Shown here one piece after another: positions 63,242 through 64,000 of a stretch of DNA of 64,000 nt; within the stretch, counting starts at the first letter, position 1, and every line of letters begins with the position of its first letter. Source of the stretch: Palsa-459 sp963841965 (lineage in GTDB: Bacteria > Actinomycetota > Acidimicrobiia > Acidimicrobiales > RAAP-2); contig CAWJES010000010.1 of NCBI GenBank assembly GCA_963841965.1, forward strand, positions 372,001 through 436,000, given 5' to 3'. The notes under the pieces were generated by a model. That model was not told where the DNA came from and did not search any database. It saw nothing but the letters and a program-made list of their open reading frames with translations. Position numbers and translations under genes: made by a program.

Positions 63242-64000
63242 TCATCTGGTGGCCACCCTATGGCTATCGGCGAACTCGTGGGGGGTCAGCATCCTGAGCG
63301 AGCGGTGCGGTCGCAGCGAGTTGTACTCCTCGTTGAAGAGATCGACGAGCGCCTGTGCCTCGGCGACGTTCTCGAGCTCCTCAACGTTGAGCAGGTCGCG
63401 GCGCATCGTCCCGTTGAACCGCTCGATGAACGGGTTCTGCTGCGGTGAGGCCTCCTCGATGAACACGGCCTCGACACCCTGGACGTGCAGGAAGTCGATG
63501 ACGCTCTGGGCGATGAACTCCCTGCCATTGTCGCTGCGGATCATGTCAGGGGTGCCGTGCTCGTCGAACAGCTCGGCGAGGTGGTCGATGACCCTGATCG
63601 CCCCGATCGACCGCGACACCGCGGAGCCGAGCGAGACCCTCGTGAACTCGTCGATGACGTTCAGGATGCGGATCTTGCCGCCACGACGAACCTGGGCCGA
63701 GACGAAGTCATAGCTCCAGACGTGATTCGGCCGCAGCCCCGGGCGGTTCTGCGAGCTGTTCTCGCCCTTGCCGCGCGCCTTCTGGCCCGATTGCTTGGAG
63801 ACCCGAGGCGGCAGTCGGTGCCCCTCGAGGCGCCAGAGACGCTCGATGCGCTTCAAGTTGACCGCTCAGCCCTGGTCTCTCAGGAGCTTGGTGACGTGGC
63901 GATAGCCCCAGCGCGGATGCTGCTCGGCGATCGCGTTCATCGCGGCGGTGAGCTTGACCTCCTGGTCGGGGACGACCGGCGCATAGCGCTTGGTCGATCG
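63242..64000 (-). mobile_element. IS3-family transposase (OrfB) with nonsense codon, runs off window
   Basis: The catalytic domain of an IS3-group transposase: HVWSYDFVSAQVRRGGK with the first D, RSDNGREF with the second D, and NPFIERFNG with the E, then HRSLRMLTPHEF at the end. In frame upstream, TGA (63866-63868) replaces the tryptophan expected in the RDQG-AVNLKRIERLW segment, and the reading continues as HVTKLLRDQG and further to the window edge. So the element is inactive or the residue is recoded. Terminal repeats could not be fixed. Confidence 0.85.

Overview
The window looks like high-GC chromosomal DNA from an actinobacterium. The supporting families are a polyphosphate glucokinase, two GAF-ANTAR proteins, a MarP-type membrane protease, DUF2510/DUF3817/DUF4232 proteins, an LCP wall ligase and an EF-G-like GTPase. 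A member of Acidimicrobiia or a nearby class is plausible, but no marker in the window settles this. Genes are dense and switch strand often, and many neighbours overlap by a few bases.

Layout. 1-13 kb: start of transketolase with ppgK, a zinc alcohol dehydrogenase, a DoxX-type membrane protein with its own promoter and palindrome, two GAF-ANTAR regulators, tRNA-Ser(CGA), gabT, a beta-lactamase-fold hydrolase with a His-rich tail, a MarP-like protease, a Cys-repeat lipoprotein and an aldehyde dehydrogenase. 13-25 kb: mostly single metabolic genes (acyl-CoA dehydrogenase, phosphoesterase, acetyltransferase, alcohol dehydrogenase, beta-lactamase-like esterase, CBS protein, EF-G-like GTPase, amidase, NAD(P)-binding protein). 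25.2-33.5 kb: a potassium cluster, reading small membrane ORF-kdpF-kdpA-kdpB-kdpC-OB-fold gene, then kdpE and a KdpD-type histidine kinase on the other strand, then a separate KdpD N-terminal sensor gene transcribed divergently. kdpA and kdpB each need one +1 frame change in this sequence, and both changes lie in a near-identical base context. 33.6-36 kb: metY-metX methionine pair. 36-53 kb: enoyl-CoA hydratase, LCP protein, GH5-like glycosidase, several secreted or lipoproteins, two membrane proteins, a predicted secreted dicopper monooxygenase (PHM type), a PQQ-like propeller protein, MntP, a DUF2252 protein and a SHOCT membrane protein.

53.2-64 kb differs in character. It is visibly less GC-rich in its third positions and has longer spacers. 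It holds a collagen-like protein with an 18-bp tandem repeat, a wrecked P-loop kinase gene with an intact relative 4 kb away, a GNAT gene, an alpha/beta hydrolase, an ABC exporter pair, another zinc alcohol dehydrogenase, a second Cys-repeat secreted protein, an Ig-like remnant and an IS3-family transposase with a nonsense codon at the window edge. I read this as an acquired or still-changing segment.

How genes work together: the Kdp genes form a high-affinity K+ uptake system with a sensor split into two proteins; metY and metX make homocysteine via O-acetylhomoserine; ppgK and tkt feed glucose into the pentose phosphate pathway. Most other genes are single units whose partners cannot be read from context.
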